Assembly: GCA_036023115.1 (NCBI GenBank)
Contig: JAYKKT010000090.1
Coordinates: forward strand, 36,417,501-36,481,500
DNA: 64,000 nucleotides
Reading direction: 5' to 3'
From: Brasenia schreberi
Lineage: Eukaryota; Streptophyta; Magnoliopsida; Nymphaeales; Cabombaceae
The first letter of the stretch is position 1. Each line of letters opens with the position of its first letter. Below the pieces are notes generated by a model, which searched no databases, had not been told where the DNA came from, and saw nothing but the letters and a program-made list of their open reading frames with translations. A program made the position numbers and the translations under genes. Below, in pieces: positions 1 through 12,246 of this stretch.

Positions 1-90
1 TGGGAGGCTCAAGCAGTGCACACGATCGAACTTATTACCTTTGATTTGTAAGTTGAACCTTTAGCCAGCTGAGCTATTGCTTGTCGTGGC
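1..90 (-). repeat. SINE family A copy, cut by window edge
   Basis: Read on the minus strand this contains the A-box-like string TAGCTCAGCTGG, followed by AAGG and GTTCGATCG, which resembles a Pol III B box. The same arrangement recurs at 1757-1873, 12146-12246, 15013-15112, 15288-15399 and 33861-33974. The copy is diverged and runs into the left edge of the window. Confidence 0.5.
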
Positions 91-710
91 CCATTTACAT
101 CCTTAATTTGGATTATTTTTCTGTACTAGCTAGAACTATCTAACAAAATAAAAGATTAATATTGGACTTTGGATGATAATATTTACTAAAATATAGTATT
201 TTCCTTCACTCCGTTTTAATTAAACAATAAGCATATGAATGATTTAGAATAATAATGCATACAACAATCATGGTGCATGTGCACGGGCAAATGCTTCCTT
301 AATGTTTGTCTAGTTGGTGGATGCATCACATAACATGCATAGCTGTAAAAGATTAACCAAACACACAAGTTGAGGCAGCTACATGCAAGCAAGATAGGCA
401 TATTTTTCCCACACATGCACACACAAAGACACAACATTGATATGGAAATATATACATACCCACACATGCATCTTCAACTATGATGATTTTGATAAGTTGA
501 AGATAGTTTCAAGTCAAGTAGTGGGAAATGATAAAAGGCAACAACTGGTGATTGAATAAGGAAAATCATGCAAAACAAACCGTTGAAGTACAATTAAATA
601 TTGAGTACGAACTATTTCCTTTCTCTCTCTCTATGTGTGTATCTATTGTGCATGTGTGTAACGCACACACACATGATGAGGCCTAACAGAAAAATCTGTT
701 AAGAAATGTT

Positions 711-1490
711 TGTCATGATTTCTATTATAAAGCATACTTAACATCGGGTCAACTTGAAAGAAAAGACTATATATTTGTAGTGATATGGCTTATTTATTTG
801 TTATCTCTCTAAAAGCATTATCTTTTTTCTTACTTTTGGGTGACATGAGTATAATAAAAATATCTTTCGTATTTTTTCAAAACTCCTTAACAATTTTGAG
901 ATTACACTTATACCACCTAGAATTCATAGGCATAAGTGAACAAGTGAATGGGATTCAATTATCCTATATATATATACATATATATATACATATATACATA
1001 TATCTATATATATATACATATATATATATATATACATATATATATACATATATACATATATATATACATATATACATATATATATATATATACATATATA
1101 CATATATATATATATACGGGAATTTTGACGTCTGTTTCAATCAAATATTGAGGTGAGCTAGGACATTGTCATGATTTCTATTATAAAGCATACTTAACAT
1201 CGGGTCAACTTGAAAGAAAAGACTATATATTTGTAGTGATATGGCTTATTTATTTGTTATCTCTCTAAAAGCATTATCTTTTTTCTTACTTTTGGGTGAC
1301 ATGAGTATAATAAAAATATCTTTCGTATTTTTTCAAAACTCCTTAACAATTTTGAGATTACACTTATACCACCTAGAATTCATAGACATGAGTGAACAAG
1401 TGAATGGGATCCAATTATCCTATATATATATATATATACGGGAATTTTGACGTCTGTTTCAATCAAATATTGAGGTGAGCTAGGACATTG
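711..1490. repeat. 456-bp direct tandem duplication with a contracted microsatellite
   Basis: The sequence beginning TGTCATGATTTCTATTATAA at 711 starts again at 1167. Copy 1 runs 711-1166 and copy 2 about 1167-1490. Outside the microsatellite they are nearly identical; a visible difference is CATAGGCATAAG against CATAGACATGAG. Both end in GAGGTGAGCTAGGACATTG. Copy 1 holds about 150 bp of (TA)n/(CATA)n and copy 2 only about 18 bp. ORFs inside it are translated repeat and are not called as genes. Confidence 0.9.
963..1116. repeat. (TA)n / (TACATA)n microsatellite
   Basis: Alternating AT with interspersed CATA units inside copy 1 of the 711-1490 duplication. Confidence 0.95.
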
Positions 1491-1756
1491 TTGAATGTGG
1501 GTAAGCGTACATACCCCACGGTGTAACTGTGGCAATTATTTGACCCACCCTGAGAAGACAGTCTATGGTTGATTTCGAGGGCTACAATACAGAGCCCGTG
1601 GTATAAAATGGGCTGTATTAGCCCAACCTTAGATCAAGCACTACCCTGCTTGCACCGGCTCTACCCTTGCTCACATACACATTAAAAAAATAATTTATTA
1701 GCGACACAAGTATTAAATTGAGCAAAAGACAAAGTAAAAATGCCTGAGATAATTAG

Positions 1757-1873
1757 GAACTTTTATTGGGTACAATGGTGAGACTGAAGCCATATGCATG
1801 CCCCGGGTGTTGAACTCATGACCTTCAACTTGCAAGTCGAACCCTAGCCAGGTGAATTGTTGCTCGATGTGCA
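1757..1873 (-). repeat. SINE family A copy
   Basis: On the minus strand it starts TGCACATCGAGCAACAATTC, continues with CACCTGGCTAGGG, then AAGGTCATGAGTTCAACACC (B-box-like), and ends GTCTCACCATTGTACCC. This order matches the copies at 15288 and 33861 along their whole length. The plus strand downstream of it (1880-2800) shows no gene. Confidence 0.7.
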
Positions 1874-2804
1874 TTTATGAAACTTTCAATCATAAGACGT
1901 TTTATGCATTCTTAAATACATCAATTTGAACAAGATAACCGTTGAGCCCTCTTTGAGTTTGAAAAATAGATTTCTTTCAAAGCTGCAACTAAATTAATTA
2001 CCACAGTGTTAGCTTGTTAGATTTGTCCAACAAACACCGACTCGGTCCAATTCTACATTGATATTTAACTTTTTTGGTACAAATTGCAGCTTTTTCTTGT
2101 TCTTGGTTCAAACCAAAACTGTAAGTGGACATGTTAGTGATGAACCGGGTAGAAACTGTTTCAGTTGTAGTTCATGGTTCCGTTTTACCTGGAACTAGAC
2201 ATGTCTACGACCAATCTCGTGTCTTGCTATTTGTTCTCAAAAAACCAGAACAAACGACTCATTGAAACATTAGTTCTACTATACCTATTCACATTCTTTA
2301 TAACCAAAACCAAAATCATGTCTTACGAGACTAAATGGGTTTCAGCTACATGGATTCTTCATCACCATTTTGCTTGATCTTTTGTCATAATATTCATGTT
2401 CTTCATGGCCTTAAAAATACTATGTTCTTTAGGGGTGGGATCAGTGGTGGATCTTCAAACTCTTTCTGGTTGAGGGGAATAGCTCTTTGAATGGTTTCGG
2501 GTGGGGCGAAACCCATTGATCATACCGTGGGCTATAGACTTAAAGTTGATTTTCGAAATTTTGGGTGATGCGTTCTGCTCAATGTAGATCCGCCAAACAA
2601 ATTAACCGTGAGTTTTAACTTTTGAAATTTGAGTTATTTGGCTACTTTTTCTCGTATAAATTAGAGACATTTATAATCTGAACACTCTTAATTGTTTCTC
2701 GCCTGCATCAGGATCGTTGTTTTCAGAATATCAGTGGACTGAATTTAACGGAAACCTGAAGATAGAGACCAGATAAATGAGGTGGAGAGAGAGAGAGAGA
2801 GGCA

Positions 2805-2935
2805 AAGTAGATGAATTTTGCATATGAAGGGGATTGATTCGTAATAGTTGAATGCGATTTTGCAGAGAGGAAGTTGATGAATATTGCATATGAAGGGGAT
2901 TTGACTCGTAATAGTTGAATGCCATTTTGCTCACC
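2805..2935. repeat. Short tandem duplication (~66 bp unit)
   Basis: A unit with GCATATGAAGGGGAT and CGTAATAGTTGAATG occurs twice in direct orientation, with a few substitutions. A short (GA)n tract precedes it. It gives an ORF with an internal repeat on the minus strand that I do not regard as a gene. Confidence 0.8.
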
Positions 2936-3989
2936 GTGAATCTTAATGTTAGTTCACGTTCGGGTTTCTCCTTCAGATCCTCCAACGTTTCTGACATAAG
3001 CGACATTCCAAGCAAGTTTTCATGACTTACGTTATCCAAACTAACTCCTTGGCTATAATGGGCCTCTTGGAGATGCCCAAGGTTGCCGAAGCCGTGTGTC
3101 TCCTGGTGTTGGGTTGTTTTTGGAAGTGGTCTGTCTCTTTTGTTTGTTTCTTGTTCTTTCTGTTTTGTGTATTTTCGAAGTGAAAATGGAACAAGGCGGA
3201 GTTTGTTTGATTTCTAGGTTACTCAGAGAGTGTTTTTCTCAAAAGACTCTAATAAGAATCACTTTTGTGTTGTGTATATATTTTTCTGTACAGATTTATT
3301 TATATTTACATAAGGCTTTTCATCTTCCAAATTTACCGCTCTAGGTTTTCTTTTTTAACAGCTATATTCGCCTTTATCCGAGAAATGCGTGTATCTTTTG
3401 TAAAACAAAAAATTAGTTTTAAAGGCATTTAATTTTTGAAATATACGATCTCATGAAATCCGAAAAGAATGGCCTTCTTCCCGTATTTCATGATCGTTGT
3501 TAGTAATGGGCCGAGAGTGGTCATCCACTACTTACGGGGTCGTGTCGGCTCAAGATGTAGACATCTCTATATATTTCATGCAAACTCTCACTATTTTATT
3601 ACGGAGATTTACCTTTTTTGTCGTGATTGCTCTACCAAACACAATAACATCAAAATTGTATAATCAACATCACAATCTATCCAAAATAATATGTAACTTC
3701 GCCCTCCAACATCAATAAGAGATAACCCTTGCATTAACGGTCCTTGGTCCGGATAAAAGAAGAGTGTTGCATTAGACTTTTCACGGGAAGCTTAAAATTT
3801 TGTGTGACTTATTTACGAAGAATCCTAAAACTTTGTGAAAACAAAAAATACATGTAGCAGACTCCATCTAGTGGACAAAACTTACTTGTTCTTCTTGTTT
3901 GCTGTTGCCCTCGAACTGCAGTAAGTTTAAGTTTTATCAGCTACCCCATATGAACTTATGAAAGCAGATAGTTTAGACCCCGTGTGTAT

Positions 3990-3991
<2 letters not shown>

Positions 3992-4031
<40 letters not shown>
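3992..4031. repeat. (GA)n microsatellite
   Basis: About 20 GA dinucleotides. The flanking stretches 2936-3991 and 4032-4654 show no supportable gene. Confidence 0.95.
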
Positions 4032-4035
<4 letters not shown>

Positions 4036-4654
4036 CGTGAGATTTTGTGACGAGGAATGAAATTCACGGGAGAAGAACGTTACAATCGATGAGAGTGTTC
4101 AGAAGGCAATAATGGCGACATGCTTTCGACCAACACAGTCATTTAATGAGGACAGGCAATAAAAGCAACTCCCTTTTGGTACGCCACACTCATAAATGGA
4201 AGGACTCTTCGTAGCATCACCTGCAATAAAACTACCAACGGTCAGTGCCCACTTAACACTCCCCTTACCAAATTCAAATTTGGCACTTTTGGTCAAATGG
4301 CTCACAGAACTCCCAAAAACAAATTGTTCAAACACACTGAAGAGCAACGGCTACGAGCAATAAGTATAGTTGTTAGAGGCTACAGAAGCCACAACCTCAC
4401 ATGCAATTAGTGAACTTTCATTAACCTTAATTGAAGATCATGATCTTGTAATAAGTATCTCGATCTTGCAATAACTAATATCAGGGCAATTAACGAGCTT
4501 CATTAAATAAAAAAACATGACTTGTTAAATATTCACTTTTTTCTTTTCTTTTTCCTTATTATTACAATGAGGAGGGAGGAAGCAAGACATGCAATTCCTC
4601 ATTATCGAACTCACGGCCCTCAACATGGAGTCGAGTCCCCTAATCTTATTTATT

Positions 4655-4786
4655 TATTTATTTATTTTTGTTACAAAAAGATGCGTAAAACCTAACACAC
4701 ACCTACACATGCACCTTCTGGGAGTCAAACTCCCCACCAGCAGCGATGGTGCTAGAACGTCTTGCTATTCTAGGTGCAACTTATTT
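4655..4786 (-). repeat. SINE family B copy
   Basis: It shares with 32150-32275 and 61763-61886 the order: cysteine-less low-complexity head, CACACATGCA-like stretch, CTGGGAGTCAAACTCCCCA, then a variable middle and a GGTGCA tail, as seen on the plus strand. On the minus strand GGAGTTTGACTCCC resembles the T-arm/B box of a tRNA. It is more diverged at its A-box end than the 61.8-kb copy. Confidence 0.6.
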
Positions 4787-5950
4787 TAGTTGGCATGACT
4801 ACCCACCCCTCCAACGCCATAAACAACTGACGATGGTAAAATTGAGTTTTTATTTCGTGGAATTTCCCTTCATTAAAAAAACCAGACTTTAACATTTAAC
4901 TAAGTGAACACCCAGGGTACATTGACAATATTAGGCACCAAGTAATATGATCATTAAGGCCTATTTTTAGAGATAAACTTAGTTTGATTAAATAAATAAT
5001 TGAATGCAGCAAATCCAGATCCTTCCAGTTAAGCAAACATAATTATTTTGGGCATCTTCAGTACATCAACTTTTACTTATTTACAAAACTTTGGGAAATC
5101 TTACTTTCTATAAATTTATAAGTCCAGCAGGTGTTATTGCTGTTTAGGACCCACAAAACCATGCTCCACTGCACTGGGTTGTCTTCATTACTCTGTCCCG
5201 GTTCTAGTAAGTGGAGACTGCAACCACCACTTCTACTAATCGATCATTACTTTCTTATTTGATTGAATAAACAACCTTTGTTTATTGCTTGGCTCATCTT
5301 TTATGCCAATCTAGCTAGCAGCTAGCCGAACAAACTTATTCTAATAAATTCACGAACAATCGATTTGTCATCTTTTTATGAGCTGACCTGAATTGAGTTG
5401 AGAGAGATCTCTTTAGATGCCTTAAAATTGAATTTAGAGAGGGAAATTCCAGTTAATGAGTTGAACCAAACTGAACATAGCAGCGAATGATTGTTTAACC
5501 AGGAACAACCTGAACTGAGCATAAAAACTAGGAGTGGATCGGTTCATTTAGCACCCTATTTTTGAGTCTCACCAACTCAACGAGAACCCTCTTGGATGAA
5601 GACTTCTCCTACATCTAAACTTCCCCAAACCCAAAAGAACTTCAGTAGAATACAGAGATTAGTCCAAAGAAAACAAAAGGCATTATATGGCAACTTCCAG
5701 ATAAATTATTGAGACAACGAGCCAGACATATCGTCCAAACCAAATAAAATATTTAAAAATTAAAAAAATACCCAACAAGGAAGACAATTAAACTATGAAA
5801 TTAATAAACTAATCAATTAGATGCACATTTGGAAGGCCCCACCATTCTTACAGACACCGAGAATCATGCGGCCTGTTTCATCACACCTCTTCTGTTCTGT
5901 ACGCAATCCCATCCTCTTTATAATCCCTTCTCACCTCTCACGCCACCATC
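4787..5950. other. Intergenic, no gene seen
   Basis: AT-rich sequence with no ORF of recognisable family and no clear repeat. It precedes the OVATE gene, so it may hold that gene's promoter; I see no TATA box I would stand behind. Confidence 0.6.
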
Positions 5951-5953
5951 AAT

Positions 5954-5954
<1 letters not shown>

Positions 5955-6013
<59 letters not shown>
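5955..6013 (+). repeat. (CT)n microsatellite in the likely 5' UTR of the OVATE gene
   Basis: About 29 CT dinucleotides ending 84 bases before the OVATE start codon. Pyrimidine tracts in plant 5' UTRs are common; whether this one is transcribed is inference. Confidence 0.9.
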
Positions 6014-6015
<2 letters not shown>

Positions 6016-6096
6016 GTCTGCTGCACAGATCACCCATAATTCAGAAGATCCGATCTAGTTTTCCTCACCAATCTCAGCCTTGATCTCATATCCAAA

Positions 6097-7149
6097 ATGA
6101 TGAGTCTCAAATCACTCTTCCTTCCTAAGGAGCTCTGGTCATGCAACCATCCCAGAACGGAGTCCTTCAGAGTGGCTTCCGTTGTTCGCAGAAATGCAAA
6201 TTCCGGTTGTGAAGCCGCCTCAGATCTCCGCAATTGGTTCGAGTTCGACTCATCGGAGGCATCGACTTGGGAAGAGTCCAGCGCAATGCTTGAGTTGGCG
6301 GTGGACGGTCTAGTGAGAGGCTTGTGCTCAGACAGGTTATTCTTTGAGCCCAACTGCACCAAGTCTATAACAGCAGCCGAACATAAAGATAAGGTAAGCG
6401 GCTTGTTGAAGGGAAACGCAAAGTTGAGGAATAACTTGGACAGAGAAACCCACGGCTTTCTGCCATTAAAGGAGAATATGAAGATACTTGCTGGTTTCAA
6501 GATGGAAGCCAATATTATAGGGGAGTTTTCGCCACAAAAGGAGAATACGAAGAAGCTTAGTGATTTCAAGATGGAAACTGATGTCATTGCTGATGAGTTT
6601 TCGTCGCTAAAGGAGAATATAAAGATATCTGGTGGTTTCCAGATTGAAACTAATATTAGTGGCAGAGTTGTGACCCTCAGGGAGCATCTGAAGGTGAAGA
6701 ATCATCATATTGTATCATTGGAGGATGATGATAAGACTTTCAATAGTTGCTTTGAAAGGAATAAGAAAGATAGTAGAATAGAGGAAAAGTGTCTGGTGAG
6801 TAGGGGAAGAACAGAAAAGAAGAACAGTTCTTGTGTTTTGAGTTCTCAAAAAAACGTAAAAGAACCAAATAATGTTGAGAGAGAGAACGATAAAGGAGCC
6901 TTGCCATTTGATGAGAGCTTGATATTGGTGATGGATTCGACGAATCCTTACATGGATTTTAGGGTTTCCATGGAGGAGATGGTAAAAGCTTTCGGATTGG
7001 ACGAGTGGGCGCCTTTGGAAGAGATGCTGTTGTGGTACTTGAGTGTGAATGGCAGAACTACTCATGGATACATTTTAGGTGCCTTTGTTGATTTGCTTGT
7101 ATCAATTGTATTATCTTCTTCTCAAGAAAATCACAAGAACGACACCTGA
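6097..7149 (+). CDS. OFP: OVATE family protein (transcriptional repressor)
   Basis: A single-exon ORF of 350 residues. Residues about 277-342 form an OVATE domain: DSTNPYMDFRVSMEEMV, then LDEWAPLEEMLLWYLSVN, then HGYILGAFVDLLV, which are the conserved blocks of the family. The N-terminal SCNHPRTESFR (about 15-25) and VRGLCSDRLFFEP (about 73-85) match the subgroup with Arabidopsis OFP13/15/16/18. OVATE proteins are plant nuclear repressors that bind TALE homeodomain proteins and influence organ shape. Between the conserved ends, residues 122-205 carry a degenerate repeat (LKEN..KI..GF.ME..I pattern, three to four times) that I do not recall from the family. The first of two adjacent Met codons is used. 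An AATAAA signal lies at 7249. No introns, as is usual for OFPs. Confidence 0.93.
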   Translation: MMSLKSLFLPKELWSCNHPRTESFRVASVVRRNANSGCEAASDLRNWFEFDSSEASTWEESSAMLELAVDGLVRGLCSDRLFFEPNCTKSITAAEHKDKVSGLLKGNAKLRNNLDRETHGFLPLKENMKILAGFKMEANIIGEFSPQKENTKKLSDFKMETDVIADEFSSLKENIKISGGFQIETNISGRVVTLREHLKVKNHHIVSLEDDDKTFNSCFERNKKDSRIEEKCLVSRGRTEKKNSSCVLSSQKNVKEPNNVERENDKGALPFDESLILVMDSTNPYMDFRVSMEEMVKAFGLDEWAPLEEMLLWYLSVNGRTTHGYILGAFVDLLVSIVLSSSQENHKNDT

Positions 7150-7248
7150 AATCCTTAAGACGACTATCATAATGAAAACAACTGACTTTGTTGTAAAACC
7201 GATGATTGATTCTTGTTTGTATATTATAGTTTAGAATTACGAAAGTAT

Positions 7249-7254
7249 AATAAA
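7249..7254 (+). terminator. Putative polyadenylation signal of the OVATE gene
   Basis: AATAAA 100 bases after the stop codon, in a T/A-rich context. Confidence 0.5.
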
Positions 7255-10105
7255 AATATCCTTTTGTGTGTCTCTCTCTCTATTATTTTGTGGTGCAATT
7301 GCATACTCTCAGTATGCCTTTCTGAATGAACGAATGAATGAATCAAGGAACACATCCTGCAAACACCCGCACATGGGCAGACAAGGCATGCACTCATGCA
7401 GCAAAAAGGTTTCTGCTTTTTTAGCTCTTTTCGAAGGCTGGTGGGCGAGTGGGACCGTCAAGATGATAAACTGATCCAAGTAAAATCCATTAATTGGCTG
7501 AAGAAGATGTAAATCTGTACAAAGGATTTGATGATGTTTCCGTGGCCCCAGGTATATAGAAAATGGCATGTCCTACCAAGTTATTCGTCTTTGTGTTATT
7601 TTGATGACTGAGAAAAACTTTCTCCCAAGGCACTGGAGCGGAGTGCAATCAATGGAGCATTAAATCTTGTTAATCTTAAAAGAGAGAAAGAGCAAAACCT
7701 CACCTGGCAGCAGGTCTCTCTCCATTATACCAGTGAGAGAGAGAGAGACGAAAGATCTGTTACACCTGTAGAATACATCAGTCGCTGCATCAAAACCAGG
7801 ATTTCTTATAAACAGACAAAGAATAATGAAGTTAAATAAGTATGGAGGCAATTCAGGCTGCAATGTAGAAGACAATCAGTCGCTGCATCACTTTGATAGT
7901 AACGATGAGATAAGACCTCGGCACTTCTTCAACACGAACAAGAGGGAGATAAAACTAACATGACCTGGTTAGACGAATGCCACCAGTTTGTCTCACTGCT
8001 TACGCTGGGAATAACAAAGGAAACAAGTTGAGGAACTGTTAAAATCATTCCTAATCGGCTAGAAACTATTGTTAACAGTAGGGGTGTTGATGGTTCTGTG
8101 ATAACCTCGACCTCCAACCAAAACTGTTAGTCTCGTTCTTAACTTTTAGAGAAGTGAACCGAACCGTACTATTACTAGAAAACCGTCTGTTCCAGTTTTG
8201 TTCCGTTATGAACCACGATTCTATTTATTTAAGAGTTTTGTTGAATACAATCTATTATACTATCAAATTATTTGGATTTACAGTCTACATTTTGTATGCA
8301 CATGAGATTATAAAACTCATATATATAAACTTATAAACTTGTCAAGATTTATGTTCGTATAAGTATTTTAACTTTATATATTCACATTTATATGTATATA
8401 AGGTTATAAAACTTATGTATATAAACTTTATATACATATACATATATAATATTTCAGCTTCAACCCTAAACCCATGAACCGAACCGTCAGGTTTTTTTCC
8501 TGCTTGAATCAAACCGCAAGACAATTAGAACCAAATCAAACCACCAGTTTGGTTTGATTCTGATGGTTTGGTTCAGTTCTGACAGTTTCATGTTAATCAA
8601 AAGGCTACCTTATTCTAAGTTTCCCTTAAACTAGTTAGTAATTGTCTCTGGTCAAAAAGACAGCCAACTATTTTTATAGGTCTATTTTCTGATAGCTATT
8701 AGTGCAGTGTATTCTTCATTTGATCTAACTTAGTTATTTGTTCTCAAAAGTATCAACTCTACCTTTCAAAGTAGGAATCATTTGGACAAAAAGTAAAGTG
8801 GAGAGAGCGCAGTCAGGTTCCCTAGATGGGGAAACTTATGAAGAAACCAGGGTCAAGTATCGTGGAATAATTCTTGGTCCAACCTGTAAAGTCTGTCCTA
8901 GTGGCATCTCCTAAGGGGTATTACTTAAAACACACACATATATAATAAATTCAATATACTTAGTAATTTATATACTTATTTATTTTTAAAAATATCGACC
9001 ATCTATCTTAAGCACATAAGAATCAAGTATATCTATTAGTATATATATTTTTGGCTTTTTTACTTTTGAATTTAATCATCCGTCTTTAAAGATGGATGAT
9101 TCAGATTTTATAAGTAGATGGAATGATAAGCATTACATATAGTGAGAGAGAGTGGGAGTTACTCGGCAACCTTTGTGCTAGATATTACTTGATCATCACC
9201 ACCATTCATGTAATCAATCAATGATGGTGATAAGGCATCTATCTCGTATCGTATTTAATGTACTCATATGCATTAAATGGTATCGATCTTATGTCGATGT
9301 TGATATATAACTTGATCTACGTTATTCGTATGATTACACGAATGACGCAAATCACTTAATTGAATTTGACATGAAAAGGTATCTAGCAACTCCCAATTTT
9401 CTATGGAATGAGATGCCACTAGAATAAAAGAGGAGCCGTAGTGTGAAACTCTCATTGGAGCTACCAACTTACAACATTGTGAGTAACCGTCCACATTACT
9501 GTGCGCTAATATACTACAGTAGATGTTGATCTGACATTGTTGGATGAATCTTTCTCAAAACACACACACACACAGAGGCTTTCATCTTAATATAGATGCA
9601 CAATCTTAGCACATGCACACCCCGTACGCTATGGATTCCTCCTTTATTTGCTATTTGTTAAAGCATCACGCACCCCACCTAATTCAATCATGCCTTTGCG
9701 CACCCAACATGCATGTTGAAGGTATGAGACCATAATGTTTGTTTAGAGGGATGCCTATTAAGACCACGTTTTATAATTACTATCAGCCACCTTCTCATGG
9801 GTTATTATTAGGAAGCGGATAGGGAACCATTTCACTAACTCTCCATTGATTAATGCCTCAACTGTTTCAAATTTTCGTCCTTATTTTTGTTTTTCTTAGA
9901 AAGAGTCATGTCTCTCTTGGCTATGAATCCAGAACAGTCTTGAAGTTGAAGGTCATGAGTTCAGGCATGCATCTGTGAAGAGTCCTTCTCAGCTTGCCTA
10001 TGAAAAAAACAAAATCCCTTCTTCTCCCTTGAGAAATTAAAAGCTTGCTTCTTCCTTGATTGGAGATCAGTCACACGCATTGGAAAGAGTCATAGGCAAA
10101 TAAAG

Positions 10106-10110
<5 letters not shown>
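7255..10110. other. Intergenic, no gene; includes a GGTT/AACC-rich tract
   Basis: No ORF with recognisable homology. About 8090-8600 is built from degenerate AACC/GGTT words, for example AACCAAATCAAACCACCAG followed by TTTGGTTTGATTCTGATGG, so the strands can pair locally. About 9935-10005 keeps the TTGAAGGTCATGAGTTC core of SINE family A. Confidence 0.55.
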
Positions 10111-10112
<2 letters not shown>

Positions 10113-10160
<48 letters not shown>

Positions 10161-10242
10161 TTGAGAAATATTTGGTATTCACCAACACAGTCACATTCAT
10201 CAAATAAAGAGTCATTTTTCTCTTTATATATATATATATATC
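10113..10242. repeat. (CT)n and (TA)n microsatellites
   Basis: (CT)n at about 10110-10157 and (TA)n at about 10226-10242. A second compound tract, (CT)n followed by (GT)n, lies at about 10586-10657. Minus-strand ORFs here are translated repeat. Confidence 0.95.
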
Positions 10243-10584
10243 TACACACTTATTAGAAAAACACACTGACGCGATTGCCCAGATGAACTTACATCTTCTC
10301 AATGAGTCAAGCATCAAATTACATTTAAAAGCTAATTTTAACATATAGAGTAACTCTTTTAGTTATTTATTTTCTCAGGACTCGTCTGCATATGGTTTTG
10401 TTTTTCTAACAAGTACCAAGATCCTGTTGGCTTGTCGAACCAAATAGTTGACATATTAATAGACTAACGAACTTGTTTCTTTTCCAGCCGGTTGAATAAT
10501 TTTGCACCGTAGTTAGTATAGAAGTCCTTGCTTTTGTTGTTTAACCACAACTTAACCAATGCCATCAGGAGCATATGCTGCACG

Positions 10585-10585
<1 letters not shown>

Positions 10586-10657
<72 letters not shown>
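10586..10657. repeat. Compound (CT)n(GT)n microsatellite
   Basis: About 21 CT units run directly into about 14 GT units. Confidence 0.95.
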
Positions 10658-10659
<2 letters not shown>

Positions 10660-10994
10660 TTATCCATGTTGCTTGTGGTTCACCTCTTGCTGAGCTCGTT
10701 TATGTTCGGCTCATGATCTAAATGAACTGAACATGAGGTGGCCTTGTAAGCTGTTGGAGCTAAGTATGAAACTGCATTTACAGTGTGGCTTGGCTCCCAT
10801 AAGCTCATCTACTTAAGTATTAGTATCTGTTAATGGACCATGTTAACCTAACTAATTGGGCGGGTATACATGACATCAACTGGTTGAATCTTTTAAATTT
10901 GCAATAAAAGTTATAGGGAAGATTTTGGATTATGATGAGCTTTAATTAATTTTTTTGAATTAAAAATATATATTGTTGGAAAGAAACTATATAG

Positions 10995-11168
10995 AATGAT
11001 CTAGTTTATATTGAGTTAATTGCTAGTATGGCACATGATAGGACTATATGGAAACAAAAAAAATCCATGTAGCCTACTCACCGGAAAAGTCTGTGGAAAC
11101 AAAAAATCGATGATAAGACTGGAAACAAAAAATCCATCTAGTATGGGACAAGGCCTAGTTGTTGTTAA
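10995..11168 (+). mobile_element. RTE-type LINE 3'-end fragment
   Basis: It contains AATGATCTAGTTTATATTGA, GGCACATGATAGGACTAT, AATCCATGTAGCC and CTAGTATGGGACAAGGC, ending TAGTTGTTGTT. These are the same words in the same order as the end of the longer LINE copies at 28779-29148 and 35580-36847. The middle contains an extra partial repeat of the GGAAACAAAAAATC word. Confidence 0.75.
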
Positions 11169-12145
11169 AAATATGTATTACAAACTATAAGTAGCAATCT
11201 TTTCAGCTTGTCGAAGTCGGCTCATAATGATATGGAGACTTGCAATGGAGGAAGAAGATTTGCATTCTAAGAGCAGAAGCAGAGAACCAAAGTAAATTTG
11301 GAGTCTCGGAGGGCTTGTGCCCCAGCTGATATCTGTTTGGGTAGATATGTGTGCTCAAGGCATTTGCACTATATGCCTGTCATGGTGCAAAAACACGGGT
11401 TCGTGTATTCCCCAGCAAATTACTAATTGCAGTAAGACCCCCGTAAACACCATTAGTACAAATTCGGTTTTTTTCGGTGGTTCAAACCGTCAGAAAAGAA
11501 TTTTCCGACTATTCAAACCATCTGAAATAGGTCCAAACTCCTGAAAAATGACCGCCGGAAAACTGAATATTGGGTATCCGTTGTTAAACTGAACAAAGAG
11601 ATTTATAAGGTTTTTTTTTATTGTATATAAAGTCGTCTTTATGCTAGGTATACTACTAAGACTAAAGAAAGAAAGAGAAAAAAAAGAAATTTATGGACGA
11701 ATCTACAATCGGAAAATGGTAGGCCAAGAAACCAGATCAACGAAAATTTGGATATGATTGAATTCAGTCCCTTATGTAAGTGCCTTGGCACTCCTTATAT
11801 ATAGACGTCTTGAGGCACTTTTGGGTCTTCCCATGCCGACATGTTCGCTTTTCAATGGCGCGACCCAACACGAAAATGCTTCGGGTTACTGAACTCTGCT
11901 TATTAATTTTCGGTATTTACCTCTCCTCCAACAACACACGCACGCTCGTGATACAGTTTACCTGAGCATGCGTCCAGCATAATGTACTACATAAATTCAA
12001 TCAAACAGCCAGCATGCTGGCAATACCCTAAATAATTAGCAGTTAGCAGAATTTGTGCTGTCATAAGCAGATCTAAGTGTTGTCAAACTGACTTATTGTT
12101 TGTGTGCAAGGTCAGGAACCATGTGAATACAAGGCCATATATGTG
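11169..12145. other. Intergenic, no gene seen
   Basis: Short ORFs only, none with recognisable motifs. Confidence 0.55.
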
Positions 12146-12246
12146 TGTTGGGAAGACGAAGGCGGATGCACTCCCCGTGTATCGATCACATGACCTTCAA
12201 TTTGTGAGGTGAACCATTAGCCAGGTTAGCTATTGCTCGTTGTGCA
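12146..12246 (-). repeat. SINE family A copy
   Basis: The minus strand begins TGCACAACGAGCAATAGCTA and continues CCTGGCTAATGG, TTGAAGGTCATG, then TCGATACACGG. The 5' end agrees with the copy at 1757-1873. Confidence 0.65.

Noticed and set aside
785..1156. 123-residue ORF rich in Ile/Tyr/His
   Set aside because: It is mainly translated (TA)n/(CATA)n microsatellite inside a duplicated non-coding segment.
4099..4347. 82-residue minus-strand ORF
   Set aside because: No motif, no splice context, no signal peptide; consistent with chance.
6030..6587. 185-residue ORF opposite the OVATE gene
   Set aside because: It is the antisense shadow of the OVATE coding exon and shows no known motif.
10067..10344. 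Two minus-strand ORFs with Arg-Glu repeats
   Set aside because: Translated (GA)n microsatellite.
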